Program-made: the position numbers and the translations under genes | In this document: positions 5,874-6,614 of the stretch, piece after piece | How positions within the stretch are numbered: the stretch's first letter is position 1 | Layout of the letters: each line of letters starts with the position of its first letter | Notes under the pieces: generated by a model | The model's input: the letters and a program-made list of their open reading frames with translations, nothing else | The model's database searches: none | What the model was told of the DNA's origin: nothing | Assembly: GCA_003132905.1 (NCBI GenBank) | Contig: PKZC01000300.1 | Coordinates: forward strand, 44,878-51,491 | DNA: 6,614 nucleotides | Reading direction: 5' to 3' | Origin: Bryobacterales bacterium | Lineage (GTDB): Bacteria; Acidobacteriota; Terriglobia; Bryobacterales; Bryobacteraceae

Positions 5874-6614
5874 GCATTGAACGGTTGCTCGATCGGGCGC
5901 TGGATGGCCACGAATTATCGGTGCAAGACGGTGAGGCGCTTTTTGCAGCGGAAGGCAATCAGCTGGATGCGCTGATCTCCACAGCCGACGAATTGCGACG
6001 CCGCAGAGTGGGCGATCACGTCGCCTACGTGATCAATCGGAACGTCAATTTCACGAACGTTTGCGTCAAGCGCTGCGGCTTCTGCGCGTTTAGCCGGGGC
6101 CATCGCGCGGAGCAAGGCTATTTTCTGCCCAGGGAGGAGATCCTGCGGCGCGTTCACGAGGCGTGGGACCTTGGCGCTACCGAGGTTTGCATTCAAGCCG
6201 GACTGCCGCCGCGCATCGACGGATCGTTTTATATCGACCTGTGCGCGGCCATCAAGCGAGAAATCCCCGAAATTCACGTTCATGCCTTTTCGCCCGAAGA
6301 GATTCTGTACGGCGCGACCCTTTCGAACAAGAGCATCGAAGATTATCTGAAGGCGTTAAAAGATGTGGGCCTCGGATCTCTGCCTGGCACGTCGGCTGAG
6401 ATACTGGACGATCGAATTCGCGACATCATTTCTCCGGGGCGCATTTCAACGCGCGATTGGGTGACGGTGATCCGCACGGCTCATCAAGTGGGCATTCCAA
6501 CCACATCCACCATCATGTATGGGCACATCGAGACAGCCTTGGACCGCGCCAGGCACCTCGATCTCATACGCACCATTCAAAAAGAAACGAAAGGCATCAC
6601 GGAGTTCGTTCCCC
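5870..6614 (+). CDS. cofH: Fo synthase subunit CofH (radical SAM), 3' truncated by window end
   Basis: CofH joins a tyrosine-derived radical to 5-amino-6-ribitylaminouracil, the first committed step to Fo. The frame is open from the ATG at 5870 through the window edge, giving 248 residues. It starts MSIERLLDRALDGHELS and has the cluster motif CVKRCGFC with cysteines at 65, 69 and 72, preceded by INRNVNFTNV. The CofH/MqnC-type blocks GATEVCIQAGLPP, IHVHAFSPEEI, SLPGTSAEILDD and TTSTIMYGHIE follow in order. The IHVHAF and PGTSAEIL blocks distinguish it from CofG. I estimate that roughly a third of the protein, at its C-terminus, lies beyond the window. It overlaps the cofG stop by four bases. 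MqnC/MqnE of the futalosine menaquinone route are related, but the pairing with cofG makes CofH by far the best call. Confidence 0.95.
   Translation, partial: MSIERLLDRALDGHELSVQDGEALFAAEGNQLDALISTADELRRRRVGDHVAYVINRNVNFTNVCVKRCGFCAFSRGHRAEQGYFLPREEILRRVHEAWDLGATEVCIQAGLPPRIDGSFYIDLCAAIKREIPEIHVHAFSPEEILYGATLSNKSIEDYLKALKDVGLGSLPGTSAEILDDRIRDIISPGRISTRDWVTVIRTAHQVGIPTTSTIMYGHIETALDRARHLDLIRTIQKETKGITEFVP

Noticed and set aside
1..6614. CRISPR arrays, tRNA or rRNA genes, insertion sequences, phage genes
   Set aside because: I looked for direct repeats with regular spacing, tRNA-like cloverleafs, transposase motifs and terminal inverted repeats on both strands and saw none; nearly all bases are taken up by the F420 genes.

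Overview
The window is a nearly complete bacterial coenzyme F420 biosynthesis locus with F420-using enzymes around it. Base composition is moderately high GC (about 60% by eye). The source looks like a non-actinobacterial, Gram-negative-type soil or environmental bacterium. Three features support this: separate cofG and cofH genes instead of the fused actinobacterial fbiC, a stand-alone cofE without the FMN-reductase half of mycobacterial FbiB, and a partial upstream protein with a 'YACHEGNY' tail that I associate with Acidobacteriota (Solibacteres/Bryobacterales-like) hypothetical proteins. The taxonomic call is an inference.

Layout. (1) Positions 2-145 hold the 3' end of an unrelated conserved hypothetical gene on the + strand. 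(2) Positions 146-439 are non-coding, with a small GNRA-loop hairpin just after that gene. (3) Positions 440-1336 hold a luciferase-like F420-dependent oxidoreductase on the + strand with a good Shine-Dalgarno. (4) Positions 4261 down to 1325 form a tightly packed minus-strand operon, npdG-cofD-cofC-cofE. All of its genes overlap by 4 to 16 bases, and its last gene overlaps the 3' end of the luciferase-like gene convergently. (5) Positions 4262-4335 are the only divergent control region. It carries a striking 28-bp imperfect palindrome over the npdG start and a second dyad beside it. (6) Positions 4336-6614 form a + strand operon, PPOX-family F420 enzyme - cofG - cofH, with cofH running off the window.

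How the genes work together. CofG and CofH build the deazaflavin Fo. CofC activates a three-carbon phospho-acid with GTP, CofD joins that unit to Fo, and CofE adds glutamate residues. NpdG exchanges hydride between F420 and NADP(H), keeping the cofactor reduced. The PPOX-type and luciferase-type proteins are probable consumers of F420H2. All biosynthetic steps are therefore encoded in about 5.3 kb from one divergent promoter region. What the sequence leaves open is which three-carbon precursor CofC uses: no dehydro-F420 reductase domain is present here, so a PEP-based route would need a reductase from elsewhere.
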